A stretch of 64,000 nucleotides of DNA from Platycnemis pennipes (lineage: Eukaryota > Arthropoda > Insecta > Odonata > Platycnemididae). The notes under the pieces are model-generated. The model worked only from the letters and a program-made list of their open reading frames with translations, was not told the origin of the DNA and searched no databases. Where the stretch lies: assembly GCA_933228895.1 (NCBI GenBank), contig OW121846.1, forward strand, positions 48,130,107 to 48,194,106, written 5' to 3'. Positions 33,246 to 45,425 of the stretch are shown here, piece after piece (the first letter of the stretch is position 1; every line of letters begins with the position of its first letter). The position numbers and the translations under genes were made by a program.

Positions 33246-33920
33246 ATAAGAAAGGAGGAGGAGGAAGGATGGAGAGAAACCTAGCGTTGGCAATAACCTA
33301 CTCCTGACAGAGTGAGGGTTCTGACGCCAGTACTCTAGACTCTACAGCAATCCGTCTTCTGACAATAAAGATAAATCTTGTCTCATACTTCCTCTCATAT
33401 TTTATTGGTACGAGAAGGCATTTCGAGAACATGCCTATCTGCAGATTCGGTCGTCGTGCTAAACCACCGCTTTTAAATCGCGGACGCGGCATTAATTTTT
33501 TGGTTTCCCACCGACTGTATTCGAAACTTCGCCACACGGAATGGGACAATTACTTACAGCAATAAATTGACCTCCGAACTTAGGCTCGAGCTTAACCCTG
33601 GAAACGTCGCCCTCAGTGGAATGCAAAAAGGTCAACACATTATAGGAATCATCCTTCTCGGAAGCCCTTTCCTCAGCTGCGCACGTTATAACACCGAGCC
33701 TGCCTCATCGATGCCTTAAGAGAGGCGTCAACTGCTCTTCGGAGGCATAGCGCAGCCATCAATCGCAGTCGTGCAGAACGAATCCCGGTATCAATGTATT
33801 ATTTTTCGGTAGTTCTCTTCAGGTATAGAAAGATGGAGTCAAACCTTTGCGTTGGAAGGCGGAGAGGAGGCTGAAGTACGTGATTAGAACGAGATCATGA
33901 ATGGTTTTTATCCCATTGTA
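33246..33920. other. Repeat-derived, non-coding stretch
   Basis: Bases 33215-33330 contain minus-strand SINE family S body sequence (GGATGGAGAGAAACC, GCGTTGGCAATAACC). The rest, including 33560-33780 with higher CpG, has no supported gene. It ends at the TTAA before the piggyBac element. Confidence 0.4.
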
Positions 33921-35259
33921 TTAACCCGGCGTTACTCGCGCGGGGTGTCCTGAACACCCCGCCCTGTTTTTCATTGTATAATTTTTTTAGTCTTTATTCC
34001 ATTGACCTCTCCTCTTCAGTAGCTGGAATGTGATATGTTATCTTTCTTTTAACACCAACATTCACAGGTATAAATTGTAAATAACCTGCGTGGTAGCCTT
34101 AAAAGGGGATAATGTTCAAGCCACTCAATCTCATACTTCCAATTCTTACTCCATACCTCATTGTTTTGGTTACAACTTTGTAGCTGTGAAATTTATGTTA
34201 CAATCTACCATCTACCAAACTACCAATCGTATTTTACCTTTATCTGCTGGAGGACGCCTCTCAAATCATTCGGTGTATTCTCACTCACGGCGTTACTCGC
34301 GCGGGGTGTCCTGAACACCCCAATTGACTCCGCGACGTAGACTCCTCGGCATTTGCTTTCTGTGAGATAGGTTTTTCTTGGTTTTATACTACCATTGAAA
34401 AATATTTATGAAATAGTAATTATATTCATGTTTCGGTGGTCTTAATATTATATTACAATTTTCAGATTTTCAGCGTGATTCGATTGCGTACAACTCCGAA
34501 AATATTGTTTTTCTTATCTCCATATTTTTATTCTATGTATCTTCTATTTTTCTCCATATGCATAACTTCATTACGAGTGCAGTATATCACCCAGTAAGTA
34601 GGTACCTAGTATTGAAAGTCTAATTTTTTTTTCGTACTACAAAAAATATTTCAGAAACTTGATTTTTATGGTTTACAACTTTGCATGGTATAACTTCAGG
34701 TTAGGAATATCGTTATGCATAAATATTCACATTCAAAAAGTAGGAGTGAATTATTCGCGTGCGAGAGATGCCAGGCCCACTGATGAGGGAGAAATTGAAT
34801 GTTTCATAGGGCGTTTGCTCTTCACGGGAACAAGTAGATCTGGGCAAAAAAATATAGAGGATTTATAGGAACGAGATGGTGTTGACATATTTTACGTGTC
34901 CATGAATTATCAAGGATTCCGTTTTCTTTTGCAGTGGCTCAGATTTGATGATATAAACAGTAGGGGAGAAAGAAAAATGATAGACAAATTAGCTCCGATT
35001 CGTCTACTTTTTGAAATGCCTGTGAGAAAGTTTCAGGATAACTATGCCATATCAGAGTACACAAAGGTAGACGAGCAATTAGTCGGCTTTAGGGGAAGAT
35101 ATTCATTCAGGCTATATCTCCCAAATAAGCCTGCAAGATATGGTATAGAAATATTTTCATTGGTTGACGCTAATGTATTCAATATTTACAATTTAGAGGT
35201 ATATGCAGGGAGTCAACCTGAAGGAACCTACAAAGTAGATAATACTCCTAAAGAGCTTA

Positions 35260-36758
35260 CAAGGGGAGTGTCCGAGTTCCGGGTCTAGGATTTTGACGAA
35301 ATTTGCCAGGCAGGTAGTCCTTGATGAGTTATTTACGAATCACCCCCCATATAGGGTTATATATCCAGAAACTTCGTCAAAAAACGAGTTTGAAATATTT
35401 GATTGCAAATATAAAGCCAATAATTAGCCATGTTTAATCAGTGCAGTTTGGGTTAGGGGTAAAGTACTCGCTTCACAATGGCGACGTTCCAAGTTCGAGA
35501 CTCTTCGTGTCCAATTTTTTTTTCATCGCAATTTCGTCGTACGACTTTCCCTGGTTTTACATATTTTTAATCTGTTTACCCGGGATGCATTTTAACTATT
35601 TTACGTAATAATTACGTAATTTGCTAAAATTACGTAATTAGTACGTAAAATAGTTAATTACGTTATTTACCTAAATCACGTAATTAGTACGAGGCGGAAT
35701 TACTTCCGCACGCCCTGTCGTTTTTTGTGTATGAAATTTTACGGAAGAGCATAAAGTGTGATCGTGATTTTGAATTTCCGTATCATTGGCCACGCAGTCC
35801 CGACGCACGTACAACATTTGTTAATTTGCCTGGTGCCGTTATTGTCCAGCGCTGTGCTTTTTTGGAAAAACTAATCGCAAAAAAAAAAAGAATTTAGGTT
35901 TTGTAATCATATAATTGTAAGTATCTACCGAAATGTTCGGGTGATTCTAACATGCTCCTGAAAAGGTGCAATACATTAATTCTTCAAAATTAATTGTTAC
36001 CGCTGGTTCTTTTTATCAATTTCCAAGCGACGTCCTTGATTCGAAACTCTCTCCCACCCGAATATTTCGCCCGATCACCCGAACATTTCGGTAGATACTT
36101 ACAATTATATGATTACAAAACCTAAATTCTTTTTTTTTTGCGATTAGTTTTTCCAAAAAAGCACAGCGCTGGACAATAACGGCACCAGGCAAATTAACAA
36201 ATGTTGTACGTGCGTCGGGACTGCGTGGCCAATGATACGGAAATTCAAAATCACGATCACACTTTATGCTCTTCCGTAAAATTTCATACACAAAAAACGA
36301 CAGGGCGTGCGGAAGTAATTCCGCCACGTACTAATTACGTGATTTAGGTAAATAACGTAATTAACTATTTTACGTACTAATTACGTAATTTTAGCAAATT
36401 ACGTAATTATTACGTAAAATAGTTAAAATGCATCCCGGGCAAACAGATTAAAAATATGTAAAACCAGGGAAAGTCGTACGACGAAATTGCGATGAAAAAA
36501 AAATTGGACACGAAGAGTCTCGAACTTGGAACGTCGCCATTGTGAAGCGAGTACTTTACCCCTAACCCAAACTGCACTGATTAAAAATGGCTAATTATTG
36601 GCTTTATATTTGCAATCAAATATTTCAAACTCGTTTTTTGACGAAGTTTCTGGATATATAACCCTATATGGGGGGTGATTCGTAAATAACTCATCAAGGA
36701 CTACCTGCCTGGCAAATTTCGTCAAAATCCTAGACCCGGAACTCGGACACTCCCCTTG
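35260..36758. mobile_element. 1.5-kb foldback element (two ~685-bp near-identical inverted arms)
   Basis: Left arm 35260-35944 and right arm about 36068-36758 are reverse complements over ~685 bases, separated by ~120 bases. By eye only a handful of differences separate the arms (for example TTTACCCGGG versus TTTGCCCGGG). The ends read CAAGGGGAGTGTCCGAG. TTA occurs on both sides (35257-35259, 36759-36761). Removing the element plus one TTA restores the transposase frame. Each arm contains a tRNA-like segment and a run of TTACGTAA-type palindromes. A 103-residue frame at 36016-36327 lies in the right arm and loop and has no recognisable domain. The TTA duplication would suit a PIF/Harbinger-type (TWA) transposase, which is an inference. 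Confidence 0.85.
35446..35512 (+). repeat. tRNA-like segment in left foldback arm
   Basis: GTTTGGGTTAGGGGTAAAG has A-box spacing and content, and AAGTTCGAGACTC is a B-box-like word about 45 bases later. The other arm carries the complement at about 36514-36580. Acceptor and anticodon stems are poor, so this is tRNA-derived rather than a tRNA gene. Confidence 0.45.
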
Positions 36759-37620
36759 TTAGACATGTGGTAAAGCGCTTAGTGGAACCAATTGTTGGGC
36801 CGTGGAGAAACGCCACAGCTGACAATTGGTTTGCAAGTGTTCCCTGGCAGAGGATTTGATACAAAGTAAATTGACACTGGTGGAAACTCTGAAAAAAAGG
36901 GAATTGCCACCTAAGATGGTGTGCGCAAAACAGAGGGAGGAGAATAGCAGTCTCTTTGGGTTTAGAAAGAACATAACTATCTTATCTTACATCCAAAAAA
37001 AGGTGAAAATGTAATTTTGTTGTCAACAATGCATGTAGTATGAGCATAGACAGGTCGACAGGTGACAAGAAGAAACCAGAGGTAATATTTTTTTATAGGG
37101 AACTTTACTAAGGGCGGTGTTGACACAGTGGAAGAGATGTGCGTAGCACGTAATATTTCAAGAAACACTACTAGATGGCCAATGGTAATTTTTTACATTC
37201 CAAAAACGTGGAAGGCATTAACTGTTTTTCTATATACAATAACGTCAATCCAAGAAGCAAGGTGTATTGATCTTAATTCTTACGAGAAAGTGCAAGGGAA
37301 TTGACGAAGTCATTGATAAGGAGAATATCGGAAATGAAAATGATCTGGACGATGCTATTTTGATAAGTTACGGCAACATTCGTGAATACGCAGTGACAGC
37401 GGATGATGGTGCCTATGCCATGATAACAGTATTCACAGTAGTTCATATTCAAGACTGAGAAAATAATTTATCGTACGTAAAAGAAAGAATCGGATCCGGA
37501 CAAAAATTTTGGGGAGGAACTTCCCCCCCCCCCCATTTCCCCCCAAAATTAGCACTCAGAAAATTATGTATAATCTAAGTTTCCCGATGGATGTATGAAC
37601 AAGAACCTCCCGGGGTGGTA

Positions 37621-37685
37621 CATTTGGTCGCATTGTTCATTGTAGCAGTCGTGTCGACACTAATCAAGCATCGTCCTCAGGGAAA
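37621..37685 (-). ncRNA. Hammerhead-ribozyme-like motif, copy 1
   Basis: The minus strand reads CTGAGGA, then a possible stem II (CGATGCT ... AGTGTCG), then GACACGAC where GAAACGUC would be expected. The core CUGANGA is intact here, but the GAAA box carries a substitution. Such motifs accompany Penelope-like elements and retrozymes. It lies head to head with copy 2. Confidence 0.5.
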
Positions 37686-37698
37686 AGGTGAGTCATCT

Positions 37699-37762
37699 CA
37701 GCCCTGAGAAAGACGCTCGGTTAGTGTTGAAACGTCGGCTACAATGCACACTGTGACCCGGT
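37699..37762 (+). ncRNA. Hammerhead-ribozyme-like motif, copy 2
   Basis: The plus strand reads CTGAGAA, then GACGCTCGGTTAGTGTTG, then GAAACGTCGG. The GAAAC box and GTC cleavage triplet are intact while the first core box is altered. About 62 bases are shared with copy 1 in inverted orientation, extending through GCTACAATG. Each copy keeps the half the other lost, so the common ancestor probably had a complete core. Confidence 0.5.
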
Positions 37763-38118
37763 GTACAACCCGAGATTATCCACATTACTCTAGGCAACTT
37801 TGATTCTGCTGAGCCCCATTATCCCTCAGAACTTAGCCTCCGCAAAAAAAACTATTTCTCTTGGATTTGTGGTGGGGGATTTTCCCACTCTCCCCCACCC
37901 TAGATCCGCCAACGGTTAGAGAGTACAAGTTAAACGATCAACTCATCCTCCTCAACATAAAAACTGCAAGTGAAAACATATATTTAAATAATATTTATGG
38001 ATTTCACAAATAAAATGCTGTGAAACCCATTTTTAAACGAAAATTTACATTGGGGTGTCAGGAGCACCCCACGCGAGTAACCTTGATCGGAAATCTCGCG
38101 CGAGTAACGCCGGGTTAA

Positions 38119-38517
38119 CCAATCTTTGAGGAGAATGGTGAGAAGGATCCGGTGACCCATCCAGGTGGTTCTAGCCGAGGGAAGTCCAGCTCGCCCGACT
38201 TCGATGCTCGCTCAAATTCCTACAATGTTGAGCGTCTATGACGCACACAGACACCTTTAAAAGCTCTATTTTCTTACGAATCTGAGGGCTCATTTTACTT
38301 GTGGTCGCTGATATCACCTGTTCTCATAATCGGAGAAAGGAAAGCAATATTAGGAATTAAGATGAAGTGGGAAGGAGATCCAGCTTGCCCTAAAATGCGG
38401 ACAAAACAATGGGCGGAATCAATTGGGTTCTTGATCGTTATTCTCCCACTATATCCGATTGACATACCTTAAGCGGCATGTGTCACCACCCGGGAACTAC
38501 GGGTGTGAGGGTTGATG
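38119..38517. other. Non-coding stretch
   Basis: The right flank of the piggyBac element. No supported feature. Confidence 0.4.
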
Positions 38518-38740
38518 TCACCACGGACAATCTCGGAAGGGGAGGGAGAATGAGAAAGTAAGTGATTAGAAACTGACGCTCGGAAGAGGAAAAGGGAAAT
38601 AAGGTATTTCCCATCGAAAAACACACTCGCTAGGGATGTTTGGAGAACTCACGAATAGCTACGTCCTCAGCCCAATGCTAGGCCCACCTCTCATCTATAG
38701 TTTCAATCCTGCTCCTCGCTTTAGACCGGGAGGGAAGGTA
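38518..38740. repeat. Dispersed repeat R, uninterrupted copy
   Basis: It contains AAAGTAAGTGATTAGAAACTG, GGATGTTTGGAGAACTCACG, AATAGCTACGTCCTCAGCCC and TTTAGACCGGGAGGGAAGGTA in one piece. It provides the empty-site reference for the MITE at 32076-33154. Confidence 0.75.
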
Positions 38741-41700
38741 AAAGTTTTGGATTAGAAACTGAAGTACGAAAAAAGAAAGAGGAACTAAGAATCTTGCTTT
38801 TGCACTCGCTCCGAACAACGACGAGAACACATACAATCGAGACGTCCCAACACGAATATGTAGCCACGAATGGCTGATGGCCAAACACAAGGCAAGGCTC
38901 TTCTATTTAATCCATCAGCCTCAGCATTCTTGGTCGAACCCAAGGAATACACTGGAGTATCGCGGCTAATTTGATAGTCATGGTCGGGCATTATGGATGG
39001 CACGCGCATACGGGATTACTACTCCCGATACTAACTGATAATGCTTTACGCAACAACACCTAAAATTAGCAGTAATATGAATAATCGAATGAAATTTTTA
39101 AGTACCTCACACAAGGGCGAATAGGTCCAAAACAAGTAAATACTCCTAATGTGAACTTTAAATAGATTAAATTTGGATTGGCTCTAAGGGATTGGATTAA
39201 TTCGCAGGAGATTAAAATACAATGTATAGACTAAGAAATATTGACTGACGAAGCATCATTGAAATTAGGGTACTTCTTTATTTTTATGAAAATTTAATAC
39301 AAATATATTCTCCCTAAAAGGCAATAGTAAACGCAATGTTTTCTCAATTGATTATTGATAAAACTGGGGCTTGACTCATGAGGTTTCATATCAAGAGTTG
39401 TTATGGAAAAGGTAATGAAATAACTCAACTTCAATAACAATGACTTTATCTCCGTTGAAATAAAATTAAACATATGATAATATTTAGGAAACTTAAGGTA
39501 ACCATGGGTGTGAGAACAACATTCATAATTTAATAGCACTATCTCCAGTTATTATTACAGTTTCGAGTTAAAATTATAGTTTATCATCATCACCCTCACC
39601 TCTACAATTAACATGATGAAAATTCTCCATACATTTATAAAAGTATCCACTTTCACTCTCTCTTTCAAAAAGAAATGCATCTTAGTGTTTGAATATTTCA
39701 GATTTGAAAAATCCTTATCAATCTTATCTTAATTATATCAGTGAATTTAAGATCGAAGACTCTTCAACCCAGGGTGACCAGCCCGGGAGTGTTCCACAGT
39801 TATACGATGTTTTTTCAACATCAAATCATAGCGTAATAAAATATGTATCAAATTGTAACGCATAAAAATAACGACCTATGCGTGTCGTAATTAACCAATT
39901 GTGGATAGTATGGTATGGTTGTCGGTTGTTTTATAACTATAGATCATATTTTTTTATCCTATCAACGAGTAAGTAACTTCAGGATGTTTCAATATAATGC
40001 GTGCGTTGAAAACATAATTTGAAACCATAAATTTCTGCAAAGTCTGCGTAGAACCAGAAAATATTTAATATAACGTTGAGTAATTTATAGCTAATGGAGT
40101 TTGAGATAAACTTCATGGGAGAGTAAGATATTAGAAAGAAGAGGATAGTGCTTTACACACAGCATTCACATATGGATTGAAAAAACAAAGAGAAACTGGG
40201 AAATGTGATCGAAAAAAACTTCCTATTTAACAAGCAGACATTATCGGAGGAGAAACGGATTTATTATCAATGTTTATGGAAATCTCCAATGCCACAACAA
40301 ACGGTATCTACTAACAGACAGTAATAGGAAACGTAATGAAATCCAACGAGGCTGAATGTTCATCTTAAGCGCAAATCATAGTAATAAGCAAGAATTGGAA
40401 AACTACATGGGCTCAAAAAGTAAGCGATAGAAGATTTGTAATGGGGACTCAAGGAGAATCAACAATTGAAACATGTAGTATAAAAAAGGTTTAAGAATAG
40501 CGCAATAAAGTATTTTTGAGAAAATTCAATCAGTCCTACCTAATCTGAAATGCCTGAAGACATGATCTTATCCGGAATCGAAAGAAAAATGAGAGGGAGT
40601 GCTACAGAAGAGAACCAAGGCATGACGAATTACAGACAGTTACGGTAGACTTTGTGCATTGCACTTTGGATTTAAAACACTTAATCGCAACTAAGTGTTG
40701 CTTAAAGTTGACTACGAAATCAGGTATCAATCGTCACATATACGCTTAACATAGAATTCAACTAGAACAGAGGGTAGATTAGAACAGGCAGAAGAAAAGT
40801 AGATCATTTCAAATAGACGAAAGTCGAATTAGAACTGTGGGAACGCAGATTGAATAAGAGTTTGCGAAATTCACACGATCTCCGATATGACTTCTCCGAC
40901 TCTTCGCCTCTGCCACGCCTTTCACAATGGAACGCTCCGAACATATAATGATGACCTGATCAATCCCCATATTAGTTTAACGCGATAAAGAATTGAAGAT
41001 GATCCAGAGATGTCTCAGTATACTCAAAGTAACGCCTGGTGATTCAGGAGTACAGTAATTTCTCCTGCATTTGAAGCAATAGCAGATTGCAACTGCAAAA
41101 TGTTTACATTTTTCTTTGGGTGTGGGTAGGTTTTCCAGGAATGATTCTTAGATAAAAGGGGTTCATTCTACTTGAATTAAAATATTTTAACATAACCTTT
41201 CAACAAGCCTAGTTCCTATTTGGAATGTCATTTATATAGACAGAAATAAAACATGCCTGCCCTATGCTCGTGGATAATATATGCGCTCTATGCTTACAAA
41301 GGGAAGGTTGACTCATAGGTAGCAATGAATAGAAATCCTAGACACGCTGGGATTAAAGGCGGATTAAATAAGGCCTTGCAGGAATGTAATAGTTTTACCT
41401 AAAAAGTCATCAGAAAAGGAAAACAACACTTTTAGAATTAAGTGTCTCTGATCTTTTAAAAGGGCCCTTGTTGGAGCGTTACCAATCACGCATGGTATGT
41501 CTAATGACCATTAAATCTAATGCAGATATAGATATGTGTAATGACCATTAAATGTCAGGCGTTTGATGTTTAATTAATTTAACTAAATTTGAACCTAAAG
41601 ACTTGCAATTATTAATTACATCTGAAATGCATGCATTGACAACGGCTGGAAAGGTTAAATCTAAATTAATGTCATAGTACTTATCAATAAATCGGTAAAT

Positions 41701-44700
41701 GCATCAGATTATCCTAATGCAGCAGCAAAATATCTTTTATTTCGTTGATTTTTATGTGGCAGTTCAGTATTTTTTCTCGAAGATATATTTGTATCATTCA
41801 CGCAATATCATTCAATTTCTGCTTAGTTCCTAACAAAATCTATTCTATTTGACTTGTGGAAAATATTGCCCATGGACATGCTGAAATAAATCCTAAAGGC
41901 ATAACGATCACGGAGACAAAATTTGAATTCGTGGTTAAGATCCAATCGCGATAGTCAGGTCCGTAATACTCCGTCCTGTCGAGAATTAGAACCTCGTCCC
42001 AGTCACATACGTCGATTTATATCTAAGTTGAACAGCGCTGCATGGTTACCAAAGTACTCGAAGCATCAGAAAAAAAGTCCTACTCTAAAGTACACACTGG
42101 GACAATTATTGACCTTGATATTTATCTAAGAAGACACTTACGGATTATGACGCACTAACACAACTCGACACCTTGACTCAATGTCATAAATCACTCTTCA
42201 TCACTGCTTGAATATCTCAGCACAGATATTCAATTCTTTTTGGCCATAGAATTTCGTTCTAAGCAATAAATAATACATCAAGATTGGCGATTAAAAGGGA
42301 ACTTTTGTCAACTTACCGTACTTCCTCCGAGAACTCACTCCAAAGACTCGCAGAAAAAAATTCCGAAATACACTGCACAATAATGACTTCGCTGAATTGA
42401 CGACAGGCCCACAGATACCGACACATGGACTGAAAAATAAATCATATACAATTAGGTCGACTTGTGACTGTAGGGGAGCACACGAGCAAACAGAAATGAT
42501 TAATCACTTGTATAGTATCGAATACGCTGATCGCTTTGAATTGGGCATATTTTGTCGGTGCAAGTAACAATGTAAGGATTATCTATGTCAAACAACAATG
42601 GACTGGAAGGTCCGAGAGCTCTCCATAGGTAACGAAAATAATACCATCCTCTGAGGTATTGTTAAATGGATACCCGAAAAGAAGCGACTACCATGGAATC
42701 AAATAGACGCTCTTGTTTCACGCATCGAGAATATTGCTGCTCCTTGGTTTCTCTGAAGTAACTGCTTTTCGAATTACATTAACGGTCCTGGATTATAAAT
42801 AGCTCAAATATAAATACATAAGATATATAATTGACGTAGCTCAAATCATGCAAATAGTTCGAATCCTCAATCGCGTGCATACATACCGTTTGTGGGAGTT
42901 AGTCCCAGTGGCATATTTCACTATATTATTATATAATTGTTGCACGACTCGTGAATATAAGCTAAACTAGACCACACATCGCTGACGATCGCTGACGACG
43001 AAGGACAGTAATGGTTAGAGTCACAAAGAATAGAAACACTCACTTCAACAGTCTTTCGATCTAAATTGCCGATTGAGAGCCTTCGTTTGGTCAAGTAACA
43101 ATTAGAAAATTACTTATTAGAATTTAATGAACACCAAACACGTTATCACCCATTTTCACCACGAATGAATCTCACTTATTTCGTAGGTGTATGTGTGATT
43201 TAGTTAAGTAAGCAGTTATTTTGGGTTTAAATAGCTTAGATGAGCAACGAGTGACAAATGATGCATCTCACTTGTTTTACTACCGGTAGGTCGATTTCGT
43301 AGAATCAAAACAATACATAAATAGTCTTTCAAGTAATATTTTTATGCTATTAAGAACATTATAAGATTTCAAGACAACAGTACCAAGCCTAATATCAAAG
43401 AAAAGTATAAACCAAAATGTGAATGAAATGAAGTTTTGAATAGAAAGATAAAGCTTTCGATTAAACAAACATTAATTACTCACCTCTATCCGCGTTACAT
43501 GTTGGCGCCAGACTGATGCCAGTTACCCGCGTAAAAGATTGTTAACATTAAGGGAATGCCGGGAGCATCACGTGACGCTAGCAACTAGATGACGTCAAGA
43601 GAATAAAAATATTACAACATTTTTATTAAGCAAAAACAATTATTAGTCATTTGAAATTCATAGCGTATATTTTTTGAATAAATTTACCCCAACATTAAGG
43701 AAAAATTTTAGATATGTTATGACTTAAAAATATTTCGTCAGTGAATTCACTCGAGCAACATCGTCTTCCAATCAGATTAACGCTGGTACTTGCAGGTATG
43801 GCCCGTGAAGTTATACTGGTGAGTAACTATTACCATTCTACTATTTTGTGTGCTTGATCGTCATCTTTCAAATGCAATTAGTATCTTTTAATCATCCTAA
43901 TGATCGTAAAATACGTGTTATGAAATGCTGTCTTTAAACAGATTAAGGGGAATGCGTTAGCTTCGTTACCAGTTGGGCGAACTTACGTAGCGTACGCGAG
44001 AACCTAACTATGCCACCAGGTTCATAAGACCAAAAAAATTGAAAGGCATTACATCGCTTTTTCCCAAATTCAAAATCTGACATGATTTAATCGACTGAAA
44101 CTCTGTACGTACTCCGTTACGAAAACACTCGACAGGAAGTATACGCTGGACAAAGTTTACCTGAATCGTGGATATTCCTACGAGGTTCAATTCATTCTCA
44201 ACAGGTCAGCTTTCTCAGTAGTATCGCCTTATAACTTACGTGCTTTCAGGGTCATGGCATGCAAGAACAGGAATGCATTCCATTTCAATTTTCTCCGAAC
44301 ACTCACTGTTCACATGGCGAAATAAATAACCACATGCTCCCGTTTCACAAAGAGTTCCATATCACTAAATAAATTGTATCGTTGTTGATTTCTCCGCACA
44401 AAAAACACTCATTTTCACTGGGATCAAAGCACTATCACAACTCCGGAATCGAACTGCTTCAAGTTCCAATTTCCACTTGGCATACAATTTTCAATATTAC
44501 TCACTTCGAAAACATATTCAGAATCTAAGACATCCGACTCATTACGTGTCAAGAAATGTTTTTCAGAATTTAACGTTGGTCGTTTTCATGTGATATTCCT
44601 TCATTTTAAGCAGTTGAAGTATCCAAGCAGTATTCACAAGTTTCCAAAATTGACCACGTCAGGAGAAGTACCCAAACTCTACTGAAAGCAAAAACATTCC

Positions 44701-45285
44701 TTGACTCAAGGGGAGCCAGAGTTTCTGGAACAATTCACTACGCCGTCACTCAAGGAAAATCGGTGAAAACTTTCTTTCGGCGTAAGGCCTGCTCGCCAAC
44801 TCTGCTCAGGGTCAGAGGGTGTTTGTGTCCACCAGGGCAAAAGTATTTCTTTCTTTCGGAGGCTTGTATGCTTGGCTTTAGACCACTAGCGATGATCAAA
44901 TGTTGATACTCTCTCTCTTTATTTCGCAGACGTCCAACCTGCCGTAGGGCTCACATTTGTGTTGTAAGATCAGAGTTCAAAGCAGCGGGAGATAGTTAGA
45001 AGACATCTCAAATATTTCCTCGTAAGTATTTTGGATTTTTATGAGCAAGAGTTGGAGGTGAAGAATTCAAACGCAGAAAATATCAGATATGTTTGCACTG
45101 CCTGCGGTGCATATGTGAATATGTTCCGACGATGCGGTTCATTTTGATTTCCTATATTGCCCGAACGTATTCCTTCTTGATTCAGTGATCATCCCTAATT
45201 TGACAGGAAGTTGCTGAAGATATGGTCAGAGTTACATTGTAAACATTTGCAAATGGAAAAACTAACATAAATTTGGATTTAGTTG
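38741..45285. other. Long gene-poor stretch
   Basis: About 6.5 kb of AT-rich DNA. One weak exon-like spot is at 43801-43822: ATGGCCCGTGAAGTTATACT, with an acceptor-like TACTTGCAG just before it and a consensus GTGAGTAA donor after it. It would encode MAREVIL. Otherwise no gene, repeat family or RNA is supported. Confidence 0.4.
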
Positions 45286-45289
45286 GTGT

Positions 45290-45425
45290 GATGCCATAAT
45301 TTTGGCCTTAAATACCGAGGATCAATGTTCGAATCCCGTCTATGGCAGTTTTATGTTGTATATTTTGGTTGAGAGCACTTTGAGTATGGTAGCTACTCAG
45401 TCCGTCAAATATTAGGAATAAAAAT
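45290..45425 (+). repeat. SINE family S-like head fragment
   Basis: TGTTCGAATCCCGTC (B-box-like) is followed by GGTTGAGAGCAC and GCTACTCAGTCCGTCAAATA, the same order as in the heads of copies 1 and 3. The body is missing. Confidence 0.45.

Larger units (their letters stand above)
34659..37270 (+). pseudogene. piggyBac transposase (DDE_Tnp_1_7 type), inactivated
   Basis: Blocks in order: NYSRARDARPTDEGEI and FIGRLLFTGTSRSGQKN, then FRFLLQWLRFDDINSRGERK, DKLAPIRLLFEMPVR, YTKVDEQLVGFRGR, PARYGIEIFSLVDANVFNIY and YAGSQPEGTYKVDNTPKEL before the foldback insertion. After it come HVVKRLVEPIVGPWRN, TADNWFASVP, QSKLTLVETLKK and SSLFGFRKNITILSYI, then TKGGVDTVEEMC and RNTTRWPMVIFY. Lesions: TGG to TAG at 34866-34868, the 1.5-kb insertion at 35259/35260, single-base losses near 36840 and 36990, and another frame change near 37110. 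The N-terminal region before 34659 is not recognisable, and a clear cysteine-rich C-terminus is missing. In the intact enzyme three Asp residues carry out TTAA-specific cut and paste. Confidence 0.9.
33925..38114 (+). mobile_element. piggyBac-like DNA transposon, complete ends, 4.19 kb with nested insertion
   Basis: TTAA at 33921-33924 and 38115-38118 flank the termini. The left end starts CCCGGCGTTACTCGCGCG and the right end is its complement, with differences only beyond the first bases. A hairpin-forming word (GGGGTGTCCTGAACACCCC) adjoins the left terminus. It recurs with an attached terminal-repeat copy at 34286-34321 and, inverted, at 38052-38075. The body carries a broken transposase gene (34659-37270). 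Without the 1.5-kb foldback insertion the element would be about 2.7 kb, close to the usual size for autonomous piggyBac elements. Confidence 0.9.

Noticed and set aside
36016..36327. 103-residue minus-strand frame in the foldback element
   Set aside because: The matching left-arm frame is interrupted and the peptide shows no domain; counted as part of the foldback, not as a gene.
35260..36758. Palindrome as a simple assembly artefact
   Set aside because: Exact TTA flanks and restoration of the transposase frame on removal argue for a genuine insertion, although long-read confirmation would be welcome.
37267..37458. 63-residue acidic frame as the transposase C-terminus
   Set aside because: It sits after the last recognisable transposase block but has no cysteine-rich motif and is in no clear continuity with the decayed frame; left unassigned.
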